From NCBI RefSeq assembly GCF_002192455.1, contig NZ_CP021744.1, positions 5,179,501 to 5,243,500 of the forward strand: 64,000 nucleotides of DNA, read 5' to 3'. Numbering within the stretch: the stretch's first letter is position 1; each line of letters starts with the position of its first letter. The notes under the pieces are model-generated. The model did no database searches and was not told where the DNA came from. It saw only the letters and a program-made list of their open reading frames with translations. Made by a program: the position numbers and the translations under genes. Below, piece after piece: positions 24,966-33,783 of the stretch. This DNA is from Streptomyces albireticuli. GTDB taxonomy: Bacteria > Actinomycetota > Actinomycetes > Streptomycetales > Streptomycetaceae.

Positions 24966-27900
24966 ATGCTCGAACCCACTGAGCCCACCAACAACCCCGA
25001 CAGCGGACCCGGCGACACACTGCCGCCGCGTCGCCGCCGCCGTGCGGCGTCCCGCCCCGCCGGCCCGCCGTCGGCGGGTACCGAGGCCGCCGTGACGGTC
25101 GAGACGACCGCCCCCGCGAGCACGGAGGCGCCCGCAGCCGCCCCCGCCGAGGAGACCCCGGCCGCCGCCGAGGCGCCGGCCACCCCGGCCCGCCCGCGCC
25201 GCCGCGCGACCCGTAAGGCCACCGCCCCGGCCGGCGCTCCCCGTAAGGGTGAGCAGGCCGCCGAGGCGCCCGCCGAGGCCGTCGCCGAGCCCGCCCCCGA
25301 GGTCGCTGAGGCCGCCGAGGCCAAGCCGGCCCGTACGCGCCGTCGCGCCGTGCGCAAGGCCACCGCTCCGGCAGGTGCCCCGCAGGCCGCCGAGACCGCT
25401 CCGGCCGCGCCGGAGGCCCCGGCCGCCGCCGAGGAGCCCGCCGCCGAGGAGGCCCCGGCCGAGGCCCCGGTCGAGACCCCGGCCGCCGCCCCCGCCCGTA
25501 CCCGCCGTCGCGCCGTCCGTAAGGCCACGGCCCCGGCCGGTGCCCCGCAGGCCGCCGAGACGGTCGTCGAGCCCGTGGCCGAGCCGGCCCCGGCCGTGAC
25601 CGAGGCGCCCGAAGAGGCCGTCGCCGAGGCCGCCGAGACCCCTGAGGCCAAGCCGGCCCGTACGCGCCGTCGTGCCGTCCGTAAGGCCACCGCTCCGGCA
25701 GGTGCCCCGCAGGCCGCCGAGGCCGAGGCCGAGGCCGAGGCCGTCGCCGAGGAGCCCGAGGCCGCCGCTCCGGTGGCGGAGGAGGCCCCCGCCGCCGAGC
25801 CGCGTGGCCGCCGTACCCGCCGCCGGGCCACCGGTGGCGACGCCGAGCAGCCCGCCGAGGCCGCCGAGGCCCCGGCCAAGGGCCGTACGCGCCGCCGTGT
25901 CGCCGCCGGTGACGCCGAGGCCGCCGCCGCCGCGCTGGAGGCCGCCAAGGAGGCGAGCCGCGCCCGTGGCCCCGTGGTGAGCGAGGCCGAGGCCGCGCCC
26001 GCCGAGGAGACCGCCGCTCCCGCGCGCGGCCGCCGCCGCGCCGTGCGCCCGCCGACCGCCGTCTTCCAGGCGCCGGTCTTCACCGAGCCGATGTTCCAGA
26101 CGCCGGAGACCGCCGCCGCTGCCGCCGCCGCGGGCCCGGTCGAGGAGGAGCCCGAGGAGGAGGCGGCCGAGCCCGTCGCCGAGCAGGCGCAGCCCGCCGG
26201 CCGTCGTCGCCGGCGCCGCCGTGGCGAGCCCGCCGAGGCCGCCGAGCAGGCCGTCGCCGCCCCCGCCGTCCAGCAGGACGAGGAGGGCGAGGAGGCCGAG
26301 GGCGCCGAGGAGACCGAGGCCGCGCAGGAGGACGAGGGCGACCGCCCGTCGCGCCGTCGCCGTCGCGGTGGCCGTCGCCGTCGCCGCGGTGAGTCCGGTG
26401 ACGCCGAGGGTGAGCTGTCCGAGGACGAGCAGCAGGAAGCCGAGCAGGACGAGGCCGCCGAGGAGGAGCAGGAGGAGGCGCTGGACGAGGAGTCCGGCGC
26501 GGGTTCCGCCAGCAGCCGCCGGCGTCGCCGTCGCCGTCGCCGCAGTGGTGACGGCGCCGAGGCCGAGACCGGCAGCGACGACCCGGAGCGGACCGTCGTC
26601 AAGGTCCGCGAGCCCCGCAAGCGCGAGGAGCGCGAGCCGGGCACGGGCTTCGACGAGGTGCAGTCCATCAAGGGCTCGACCCGCATGGAGGCGAAGAAGC
26701 AGCGCCGCCGTGAGGGCCGCGAGCAGGGCCGCCGCCGCGTGCCGATCATCACGGAGGCCGAGTTCCTGGCCCGCCGTGAGGCCGTCGAGCGTGTGATGGT
26801 CGTCCGGCAGAGCGGTGAGCGCACCCAGATCGGCGTGCTGGAGGACAACGTCCTCGTCGAGCACTACGTCAACAAGGAGCAGGCCACCAGCTACGTCGGC
26901 AACGTCTACCTGGGCAAGGTCCAGAACGTGCTGCCGTCGATGGAGGCCGCCTTCGTCGACATCGGCAAGGGCCGCAACGCGGTCCTGTACGCCGGTGAGG
27001 TCAACTTCGAGGCGCTCGGCATGGGCAACGGCCCGCGCCGCATCGAGACCGCGCTGAAGTCCGGCCAGTCCGTGCTCGTGCAGGTCACCAAGGACCCGAT
27101 CGGTCACAAGGGCGCCCGCCTGACCAGCCAGGTCTCGCTGCCCGGCCGCTACCTGGTCTACGTGCCCGAGGGCTCGATGACCGGTATCAGCCGGAAGCTG
27201 CCCGACACCGAGCGCGCCCGTCTGAAGCAGATCCTCAAGAAGATCGTCCCCGAGGACGCGGGCGTCATCGTCCGTACCGCCGCGGAGGGCGCGAGCGAGG
27301 ACGAGCTGGCCCGTGACGTGCAGCGTCTCCAGGCGCAGTGGGAAGAGATCCAGAAGAAGGCGAAGAGCGGCAACGCCCCGACCCTGCTGTACGGCGAGCC
27401 GGACATGACCGTCCGCGTCGTGCGCGACATCTTCAACGAGGACTTCTCCAAGGTCATCGTCAGCGGTGACACCGCGTGGGAGACCATCCACGGCTACGTC
27501 TCGCACGTCGCCCCGGACCTCACGGACCGGCTCCAGAAGTGGACGTCGGACGTCGACGTCTTCGCCACGTACCGGATCGACGAGCAGCTGATGAAGGCGC
27601 TGGACCGCAAGGTCTGGCTGCCGAGCGGCGGCTCGCTGGTGATCGACCGGACCGAGGCGATGGTCGTCGTCGACGTCAACACCGGCAAGTTCACCGGCCA
27701 GGGCGGCAACCTGGAGGAGACGGTCACCAAGAACAACCTCGAGGCGGCCGAGGAGATCGTGCGTCAGCTGCGGCTGCGCGACCTCGGTGGCATCGTGGTG
27801 ATCGACTTCATCGACATGGTGCTGGAGGCCAACCGCGACCTCGTGCTGCGGCGCCTGCTGGAGTGCCTGGGCCGGGACCGTACGAAGCACCAGGTCGCCG

Positions 27901-28952
27901 AGGTGACCTCGCTGGGTCTGGTCCAGATGACCCGTAAGCGGGTCGGTCAGGGCCTGCTGGAGTCCTTCTCCGAGCCCTGCGTGCACTGCAACGGCCGCGG
28001 CGTGATCGTCCACATGGACCAGCCGACGACCGTCGGTGGCGGCGGTGGCGGCAAGCGCGGCAAGAAGAAGGGCAAGGCCGCTCCGGCGCACGAGCACGAC
28101 CACGAGCACGTGACGGAGACGGCGGAGGCCGTGGAGTCCGCGGAGGAGGCCGAGGCCCCCGAGCTGGAGCCCGTCGCGGTCGCCGAGGCCGACCTCCAGC
28201 CGTCGGTCGGCGGTGACGAGGAGTGGTTCGGCAGCCCGGCCGAGGCGGAGAGCGCCGCGAAGCGCGGTGGCCGTACGCGTCGTCGTGCGACCCGTAAGGC
28301 GACGGCCCCGGCCGGTGCCCCGCGGGCGGAGCGCGAGCCGGAGACCGTCGTGGCCCCGGCCGCGCCGGTGGCCGAGGCCGAGCCGGAGCCGCGCGCCGCG
28401 GAGCCGGAGGCCGTCCCCGTGGCCGAGCCCGTGGCCGAGCCCGTGGCCGAGGCGCCCGCCGAGGCGGCTGTCGAGGCTCCGGCCGCGCCGGTGGCCGCGG
28501 AGGAGCCGGCTCCGGCCGCTCCGGCCCGTACCCGCCGCCGGGCCACCCGCCGGGTCTCCGCGCCCGCGGGTTCGCCGGCGGACGCCGAGGCCGCCGTGGT
28601 GGTCGTGGAGTCCGCGGCCCGTCCGGAGGCCGAGGAGGCCCCGGCGGAGCCCACGACGGCCGAGGAGGTCACCGAGGCGGTCGTGGAGCTGGTCGAGCAG
28701 GCGGAGGCCGCCGAGGCCGCCGAGGAGGCCGCGCCGGCCAAGAAGACCGCGCGCAAGACGGCCGCCAAGACCGCCAAGAAGGCCCCGGCGAAGAAGGCCG
28801 CCGCCAAGAAGACGGCCGCGAAGAAGACGACGGCCAAGAAGACGACGACCGCGAAGAAGGCCGCCACCAAGACGGCGGCCAAGAAGGCTCCGGCCAAGCG
28901 GGCGACGAAGAAGACCGCGGAAGCGGCCGCCGCGTCCTCCTCGGAGGACTGA
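24966..28952 (+). CDS. rne: Ribonuclease E/G with long N- and C-terminal disordered arms
   Basis: A 1328-residue endoribonuclease for RNA turnover and rRNA/tRNA processing. The catalytic core (about 600-1030) has an S1 domain from residue 620, the DNase I-like site with D903 (VVDVNTGK) and D947 (VIDFIDM) as metal ligands, and the Zn-link C1005/C1008 (CVHCNGRG). Two arms surround it: residues 1-600, rich in Ala/Glu/Pro with repeated TRRRA-RKATAPAGAP blocks and KR/RRRR tracts, and residues 1030-1328, with two more such blocks and a Lys/Ala tail. In S. coelicolor the corresponding RNase ES also has arms on both sides of its core. The ATG has GGGAGAA upstream. It is followed by a hairpin and rplU-rpmA. 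Confidence 0.95.
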   Translation: MLEPTEPTNNPDSGPGDTLPPRRRRRAASRPAGPPSAGTEAAVTVETTAPASTEAPAAAPAEETPAAAEAPATPARPRRRATRKATAPAGAPRKGEQAAEAPAEAVAEPAPEVAEAAEAKPARTRRRAVRKATAPAGAPQAAETAPAAPEAPAAAEEPAAEEAPAEAPVETPAAAPARTRRRAVRKATAPAGAPQAAETVVEPVAEPAPAVTEAPEEAVAEAAETPEAKPARTRRRAVRKATAPAGAPQAAEAEAEAEAVAEEPEAAAPVAEEAPAAEPRGRRTRRRATGGDAEQPAEAAEAPAKGRTRRRVAAGDAEAAAAALEAAKEASRARGPVVSEAEAAPAEETAAPARGRRRAVRPPTAVFQAPVFTEPMFQTPETAAAAAAAGPVEEEPEEEAAEPVAEQAQPAGRRRRRRRGEPAEAAEQAVAAPAVQQDEEGEEAEGAEETEAAQEDEGDRPSRRRRRGGRRRRRGESGDAEGELSEDEQQEAEQDEAAEEEQEEALDEESGAGSASSRRRRRRRRRSGDGAEAETGSDDPERTVVKVREPRKREEREPGTGFDEVQSIKGSTRMEAKKQRRREGREQGRRRVPIITEAEFLARREAVERVMVVRQSGERTQIGVLEDNVLVEHYVNKEQATSYVGNVYLGKVQNVLPSMEAAFVDIGKGRNAVLYAGEVNFEALGMGNGPRRIETALKSGQSVLVQVTKDPIGHKGARLTSQVSLPGRYLVYVPEGSMTGISRKLPDTERARLKQILKKIVPEDAGVIVRTAAEGASEDELARDVQRLQAQWEEIQKKAKSGNAPTLLYGEPDMTVRVVRDIFNEDFSKVIVSGDTAWETIHGYVSHVAPDLTDRLQKWTSDVDVFATYRIDEQLMKALDRKVWLPSGGSLVIDRTEAMVVVDVNTGKFTGQGGNLEETVTKNNLEAAEEIVRQLRLRDLGGIVVIDFIDMVLEANRDLVLRRLLECLGRDRTKHQVAEVTSLGLVQMTRKRVGQGLLESFSEPCVHCNGRGVIVHMDQPTTVGGGGGGKRGKKKGKAAPAHEHDHEHVTETAEAVESAEEAEAPELEPVAVAEADLQPSVGGDEEWFGSPAEAESAAKRGGRTRRRATRKATAPAGAPRAEREPETVVAPAAPVAEAEPEPRAAEPEAVPVAEPVAEPVAEAPAEAAVEAPAAPVAAEEPAPAAPARTRRRATRRVSAPAGSPADAEAAVVVVESAARPEAEEAPAEPTTAEEVTEAVVELVEQAEAAEAAEEAAPAKKTARKTAAKTAKKAPAKKAAAKKTAAKKTTAKKTTTAKKAATKTAAKKAPAKRATKKTAEAAAASSSED

Positions 28953-28962
28953 GCGACACCGG

Positions 28963-28990
28963 GGTCCGGGTCCCGTTTGGGGCCCGGACC
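28963..28990 (+). terminator. Hairpin after the RNase E/G gene
   Basis: GGTCCGGG pairs with CCCGGACC around a GTTT-containing loop, 10 bases after the stop. Confidence 0.6.
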
Positions 28991-29179
28991 TCCGGTTTGA
29001 CCCCATGGGCCGGGCCCCGTAACCTTGTCCATCGGCGTCTGTACGCCAAACCCCTGAGCAAATCCCTCCCCGCTCCGGCAGGGAGAGGCCGCTCGTCCAC
29101 TCGGATGTTCACGGGCTGCGCCCGTGCGTGAGCGGCTGGCATCAGAGGTCCCGATTATCAGCGAGAGAGTGAGATCCGC
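28991..29179. other. Leader region of rplU
   Basis: A 189 bp non-coding stretch that should contain the rplU-rpmA promoter and a 5' UTR. Ribosomal protein operons are often autoregulated through such leaders; I cannot define a specific structure here. Confidence 0.35.
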
Positions 29180-29500
29180 GTGTACGCAATCGTGCGTAGC
29201 GGTGGTCGCCAGCACAAGGTTGCTGTCGGCGACATCGTCGAGGTTGACAAGATTTCCGACGGCAAGGTGGGCGACTCTGTCGAGCTCTCCACGCTGCTCG
29301 TGGTCGACGGCGAGTCCGTCACCAGCGACCCGTGGGTGCTGGCCGGGATCAAGGTCCAGGCCGAGATCGTGGACCACCACAAGGGTGCCAAGATCGACAT
29401 CCTGAAGTACAAGAACAAGACCGGCTACCGCAAGCGCATTGGTCACCGCCAGCAGTACACGGCGATCAAGGTCACCGGCATCCCCACGGCTGCGAAGTAA
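29180..29500 (+). CDS. rplU: 50S ribosomal protein L21
   Basis: A 106-residue ribosomal protein that binds 23S rRNA in the large subunit. The N-terminus YAIVRSGGRQHKVAVGD and the C-terminal GYRKRIGHRQQYTAIKV segment are typical of L21. The start is the GTG at 29180 with GAGAG upstream. It is followed 11 bp later by rpmA and then obgE, the standard bacterial order. Confidence 0.97.
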   Translation: MYAIVRSGGRQHKVAVGDIVEVDKISDGKVGDSVELSTLLVVDGESVTSDPWVLAGIKVQAEIVDHHKGAKIDILKYKNKTGYRKRIGHRQQYTAIKVTGIPTAAK

Positions 29501-29511
29501 GGGACTGAGAC

Positions 29512-29769
29512 ATGGCACACAAGAAGGGCGCATCGTCCACTCGGAACGGTCGCGATTCCAACGCTCAGCGGCTCGGCGTCAAGCGCTTCGGCGGCCAGGC
29601 CGTCAACGCCGGTGAGATCCTGGTCCGCCAGCGCGGCACCCACTTCCACCCGGGCGCGGGCGTCGGTCGCGGTGGCGACGACACCCTGTTCGCCCTGCAG
29701 GCCGGTGCGGTCGAGTTCGGCACGCACCGTGGCCGCAAGGTCGTGAACATCGTCCCGATCGCTGAGTAA
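29512..29769 (+). CDS. rpmA: 50S ribosomal protein L27
   Basis: An 85-residue ribosomal protein whose N-terminal tail reaches the peptidyl transferase centre. The sequence begins MAHKKGASSTRNGRDS and contains the signature GEILVRQRGTHFHPG. There is no N-terminal extension of the kind cleaved in Firmicutes. The mRNA is shared with rplU, with GGGACTGAG as ribosome binding site. Confidence 0.97.
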   Translation: MAHKKGASSTRNGRDSNAQRLGVKRFGGQAVNAGEILVRQRGTHFHPGAGVGRGGDDTLFALQAGAVEFGTHRGRKVVNIVPIAE

Positions 29770-29799
29770 TCAGCTTTTCGGTACGACATAAGCACCTTT

Positions 29800-29846
29800 C
29801 CGAGGGCGGGCCGCTTTTCCTGACGGGGAAGCCGGTCCGCCCTCGG
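29800..29846 (+). terminator. Hairpin between rpmA and obgE
   Basis: CCGAGGGCGGGCC pairs with GGTCCGCCCTCGG (one G-U) across a loop of about 20 bases with a T run. It may reduce read-through from the ribosomal protein genes into obgE. Confidence 0.6.
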
Positions 29847-29892
29847 CGTGTTAGTACAGAGACATTCCCGTAAGTATCTGGAGGCAACCGCA

Positions 29893-31329
29893 ATGACCAC
29901 CTTCGTGGACCGCGTCGAGCTGCACGTCGCCGCGGGTAACGGAGGCCATGGCTGCGCCTCCGTCCACCGTGAGAAGTTCAAGCCCCTGGGCGGCCCCGAC
30001 GGCGGCAACGGCGGCCGTGGCGGCGATGTGACCCTGGTCGTCGACCAGTCGGTCACCACGCTCCTCGAGTACCACCACAACCCGCACCGCAAGGCCACCA
30101 ACGGCGCTCCGGGCGCGGGCGACAACCGCTCCGGCAAGGACGGCCAGGACCTCGTCCTGCCCGTGCCGGACGGCACCGTGGTCCTGGACAAGCAGGGCAA
30201 CGTCCTCGCCGACCTGGTGGGCGAGGGCACGACCTTCGTCGCCGGCCAGGGCGGCCGTGGCGGCCTCGGCAACGCCGCGCTCTCCTCGGCGCGCCGCAAG
30301 GCCCCCGGCTTCGCGCTGCTCGGTGAGCCGGGCGAGTCCCGTGACATCGTCATGGAGCTCAAGACCGTCGCCGACGTGGCGCTGGTCGGCTACCCGAGCG
30401 CGGGCAAGTCCTCGCTGATCTCGGTGCTCTCCGCCGCCAAGCCGAAGATCGCGGACTACCCCTTCACGACGCTGGTCCCGAACCTGGGCGTCGTCACGGC
30501 CGGCTCGACCGTCTACACCATCGCGGACGTCCCGGGCCTGATCCCGGGCGCCAGCCAGGGCAAGGGCCTCGGCCTGGAGTTCCTGCGGCACGTCGAGCGC
30601 TGCTCGGTGCTGGTGCACGTGCTGGACACGGCGACCCTGGAGTCCGACCGTGACCCGGTCTCCGACCTGGACGTCATCGAGGCGGAGCTGACGCAGTACG
30701 GCGGTCTCGACGACCGTCCGCGCATCGTCGTCCTCAACAAGATCGACATCCCGGACGGCCAGGACCTCGCCGACATGATCCGCCCGGATCTGGAGGCGCG
30801 CGGCTACCAGGTCTTCGAGGTGTCCGCCGTGGCCCGTACGGGCCTGAAGGAGCTCTCCTTCGCGCTGGCGGGCATCATCGCCGAGGCGCGCGCGGCCAAG
30901 CCGAAGGAGGAGGCGACCCGCATCGTCATCCGTCCGAAGGCCGTGGACGACACGGGCTTCACGGTCACGCTGGAGGACGACGGCATCTACCGGGTGCGCG
31001 GCGAGAAGCCGGAGCGCTGGGTGCGCCAGACCGACTTCAACAACGACGAGGCCGTGGGTTACCTGGCCGACCGTCTCAACCGCCTCGGTGTCGAGGACGC
31101 GCTGATGAAGGCCGGTGCCCGCGCGGGCGACGGCGTGGCCATCGGCGCCGAGGACAACGCGGTCGTCTTCGACTGGGAGCCCACCATGATGGCGGGCGCG
31201 GAGATGCTCGGCCGCCGTGGCGAGGACCACCGTCTGGAGGCCCCGCGCCCGGCCGCGACGCGCCGTCGCGAGCGCGAGGCGGAGCGGGACGAGGCGCAGC
31301 GCGAGTTCGACGACTTCAAGCCGTTCTGA
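29893..31329 (+). CDS. obgE: Obg family GTPase (ribosome assembly, differentiation)
   Basis: A 478-residue P-loop GTPase. The Obg fold (1-158) is Gly-rich with conserved FKPLGGPDGGNGGRGG. The G domain has G1 GYPSAGKSS at 166-174, G3 DVPGLIPGAS and G4 NKID. The C-terminal OCT domain (about 340-425) is followed by a basic tail. Obg binds the 50S subunit and, in Streptomyces, controls the onset of aerial mycelium formation. The ATG at 29893 has an excellent GGAGG nine bases upstream. It closes the rplU-rpmA-obgE cluster. Confidence 0.97.
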   Translation: MTTFVDRVELHVAAGNGGHGCASVHREKFKPLGGPDGGNGGRGGDVTLVVDQSVTTLLEYHHNPHRKATNGAPGAGDNRSGKDGQDLVLPVPDGTVVLDKQGNVLADLVGEGTTFVAGQGGRGGLGNAALSSARRKAPGFALLGEPGESRDIVMELKTVADVALVGYPSAGKSSLISVLSAAKPKIADYPFTTLVPNLGVVTAGSTVYTIADVPGLIPGASQGKGLGLEFLRHVERCSVLVHVLDTATLESDRDPVSDLDVIEAELTQYGGLDDRPRIVVLNKIDIPDGQDLADMIRPDLEARGYQVFEVSAVARTGLKELSFALAGIIAEARAAKPKEEATRIVIRPKAVDDTGFTVTLEDDGIYRVRGEKPERWVRQTDFNNDEAVGYLADRLNRLGVEDALMKAGARAGDGVAIGAEDNAVVFDWEPTMMAGAEMLGRRGEDHRLEAPRPAATRRREREAERDEAQREFDDFKPF

Positions 31330-31352
31330 GGCGTGTGAGGGTCTGCTCCCCC

Positions 31353-31385
31353 GAAGCCCCCGGGTGCCCCGCACCCGGGGGCTTC
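31353..31385 (+). terminator. Hairpin terminator after obgE
   Basis: GAAGCCCCCGGGTG pairs perfectly with CACCCGGGGGCTTC across a five-base loop, 23 bases past the obgE stop. Confidence 0.8.
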
Positions 31386-31412
31386 GCCGTACCCGCGGGT
31401 GGTCCGGAGCGC

Positions 31413-31462
31413 ACATGGGGAAGGCCCCCGGGAGGAGATCCTCCCGGGGGCCTTCCCCATGT
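31413..31462. terminator. Very long perfect palindrome between convergent genes
   Basis: A 22-bp perfect inverted repeat (arm beginning ACATGGGGAAGGCCCCCGGG) with the six-base loop GAGATC. It lies between the obgE terminator and the stop of the converging gene at 31498 and is best read as that gene's terminator or a bidirectional barrier. Confidence 0.75.
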
Positions 31463-31497
31463 CACGTCCGGTGCGGACGGCCGTGGCCCGGACGGGC

Positions 31498-33534
31498 TCA
31501 GACGGTCGCCGTCTCGTCCGCCTCGCGCTGCGTCGGGATCTCCGAGGCGCGGGCCTCCATCCGCTCGCGACGCTCGTCCGCCTTCGCGGCCAGCGCCAGC
31601 GCGGCCTGGTTGAAGCGGACCAGCGACGGCGGGTCGGACGGGCCGAGCAACTGGACCTTGAGCTCGGCGCGGGCAGCCGCGAGGGCGTCCCGGCCGGGCG
31701 CGCGGACGGCCGCGAGGAGCGCCGGTACGCCCTCCGCCTCGGGGGTGAGGATCGTGGCGGCGCTGACGGTCGGGAAGACCGCCCGGAACTCGTCCTCGGC
31801 CATGCCGCTGGTGTTGGCCACCGCGTACGGCTTCTCGCTGATCAGGTAGTCCGAGACGACGCTGGAGACGTCGCTGATCAGCAGGTCGGACTGGTTGAAG
31901 CAGGTGAAGAGGGCCGGGCGGGCCGAGGTGATGATCTGGTGCTCCCAGACCGGCAGCGAGGCCCAGTAGGCGGTCTCCCAGGCCACGGTGGCGGCCTCGA
32001 CGTGCGCCGAGCGGCCCTTCTCCGGGGTGCCCTGGAGGAGCATCCGCTCGATCTCGTCGGCGCTGCTCCGGAAGGAGCTGGTGGTGAGCTGGTCCAGCTC
32101 GGCGGTGCGGCGCGCCAGCTCGGCGGCGGCCTCGGGGCCGGGGCGGGGGCCGCCGCGGCGGGTGTTGGCCTCGCGGATCATGGCCTGGATGCGCTCGTTG
32201 GCGCGGCCCGCGCGGGGGTCGACGGAGCCGGTCATCGGGTGCGGCTTGTAGAGCAGCCGGACCTTGGGGTCGGCGAGCAGCGCGCGGACGATGTTCTCGC
32301 CGGCGAGCATGACCGAGGTGTTGCCGGGGTTGCCGTCCCAGCCCTCCCACGTCGGCGCGTAGAGGACGGTGGTGTACTCGTCGGTCGGGACGCCCGTGTA
32401 GGGCTGGATGGGCGCGAGCTGCGGGCGGCCCACCTCGACGACGTCGCGGTCGTCGACACCGATGTCGGCCAGCTGGTAGCGCTCGCGGGCGGCGGGGCCG
32501 GCGACCCAGATCTCGTCGTACGCCTTGGAGTACGGGTTGCAGCTGGAGAGCTTGTCGCTCTCGCCGTGGTTGGTGAAGGCGTGCTTGATCGACGGCATGC
32601 GCAGGACCTGCGAGGTCTTACCGGAGTTCGCCGGGTGCAGCATCATCTTCAGCGAGGACTTCTCCAGCGCCATCAGGTTCACGACCTTGGGGATGCACAC
32701 GATCGGCACGTCGGTGGCGTCGATCTTCTGCACCATGAACCGCTCGCGCAGCACGATGACGGGGTTGCCGTCGAGCGCGGCGAGGGTGGAGAGCCACATG
32801 TTGGCCTGGTAGGCCGAGCTGGTGCCGCCGGAGAAGTACATGCCGACGGTCGGCCGGTAGTCGGCCAGCCAGCGGTCCAGCCACTCCAGGGCCTGCTGGT
32901 CGTTGGCGATGCGCTTCTTGGGGCGCAGCCAGGTGGCGAGGTAGGCGGTGCCGCCGAGGCCGAGCAGGACCGCGAGGCCCATGCCGATCTCGGCCCACAG
33001 GACCCGCTCGGTGCCCGCGGTGACCAGGAGGCCCGCGGTGGCCGGGACCGCGAAGCGCAGCAGCCGGCGGCCGTGCTGGCGGCCGAGCAGGCGCGGCGGC
33101 GCGGCGGACAGGCGCAGGCCGGTGGTGTCGATGTTGCGGGTGAGGAAGGGGAGCGTGCGGCTGCGGCGGACCATGATCGCGGTGGCCTGGCAGGCCAGGT
33201 GCGAGCCGTAGAAGAGGACCAGTCCGACGAACACCGGTGCGTAGTCGCGCAGCGAGCCGTCGCCGTGCAGGCGCAGCAGCCCGACCAGGAGCAGCATGTC
33301 GCGCAGCAGCTGCCGCACCATGACATCGAAGCGGATCTTGCCGAGCACGGCGACCAGACCGGGGTCCCGGTGCTGGAGGTAGAGATCGAGCGCGAGGCCC
33401 GCCGCCGAGGCGGCGATCAAAAGCGGCACGTTGGGCAGCAGGGCTCCCACGAGCTGGGTGGCGAAGAACACCAGCATCGCGAGCAGCGCCGCGAGCTGTA
33501 CGGCTCGGCGGGAGGCTGTTCCGGCAGAAGGCAC
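31498..33534 (-). CDS. CDP-glycerol glycerophosphotransferase-like membrane protein
   Basis: A 678-residue protein. The first 235 residues hold about six transmembrane helices. The rest (about 245-660) resembles the CDP-glycerol:polyglycerolphosphate glycerophosphotransferase (TagF-like) fold: a GT-B architecture with NHGESDK, VGRPQLAPI, VLYAPTWEGWDGN and LLYKPHPMTGS as nucleotide- and phosphate-binding segments, and DVSSVVSDYL near the end. Teichoic-acid-type enzymes of this kind build phosphodiester-linked wall polymers. The membrane domain fused at the N-terminus is unlike classic TagF. It converges on obgE and is divergent from proB. Substrate not determinable from sequence. Confidence 0.8.
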   Translation of the reverse strand: MPSAGTASRRAVQLAALLAMLVFFATQLVGALLPNVPLLIAASAAGLALDLYLQHRDPGLVAVLGKIRFDVMVRQLLRDMLLLVGLLRLHGDGSLRDYAPVFVGLVLFYGSHLACQATAIMVRRSRTLPFLTRNIDTTGLRLSAAPPRLLGRQHGRRLLRFAVPATAGLLVTAGTERVLWAEIGMGLAVLLGLGGTAYLATWLRPKKRIANDQQALEWLDRWLADYRPTVGMYFSGGTSSAYQANMWLSTLAALDGNPVIVLRERFMVQKIDATDVPIVCIPKVVNLMALEKSSLKMMLHPANSGKTSQVLRMPSIKHAFTNHGESDKLSSCNPYSKAYDEIWVAGPAARERYQLADIGVDDRDVVEVGRPQLAPIQPYTGVPTDEYTTVLYAPTWEGWDGNPGNTSVMLAGENIVRALLADPKVRLLYKPHPMTGSVDPRAGRANERIQAMIREANTRRGGPRPGPEAAAELARRTAELDQLTTSSFRSSADEIERMLLQGTPEKGRSAHVEAATVAWETAYWASLPVWEHQIITSARPALFTCFNQSDLLISDVSSVVSDYLISEKPYAVANTSGMAEDEFRAVFPTVSAATILTPEAEGVPALLAAVRAPGRDALAAARAELKVQLLGPSDPPSLVRFNQAALALAAKADERRERMEARASEIPTQREADETATV

Positions 33535-33659
33535 TGGGCGGGCTCCTGGCAGGAGAACGGGGGGATAGGGCGGGTCGAGCTGGGGTGGGGGACCGCGGCC
33601 GGGCGGCGATCGGACGGCGCCGGACAGTGGTCAGCTACCGACCGTATGACGACGGCTGG

Positions 33660-33783
33660 TCCGGGAGCAATCTTCCGCGACGGTAATCATTACAAAATAG
33701 GGCCGAACGACCACAATCGTCCGCGCGGTAGATTTGCGGGCCGGAGCAGGCAGACGACCGGCGATCACTTGAGGTGTGCGTAC
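33660..33783. promoter_or_regulatory. AT-rich divergent promoter region upstream of proB
   Basis: The 249 bp divergent gap contains an AT-rich island with the perfect palindrome GTAATCATTAC (33683-33693), followed by AAAATAGG. Such AT content is rare in this chromosome and marks a likely promoter or operator for proB, the glycerophosphotransferase-like gene, or both. Near proB, GAGGTG is an ideal ribosome binding site. Confidence 0.45.

Noticed and set aside
24924..29006. A 1360-codon minus-strand frame opposite the RNase E/G gene
   Set aside because: It mirrors the repeats of the real gene as Leu/Gly/Arg runs and has no start signal or known domain.
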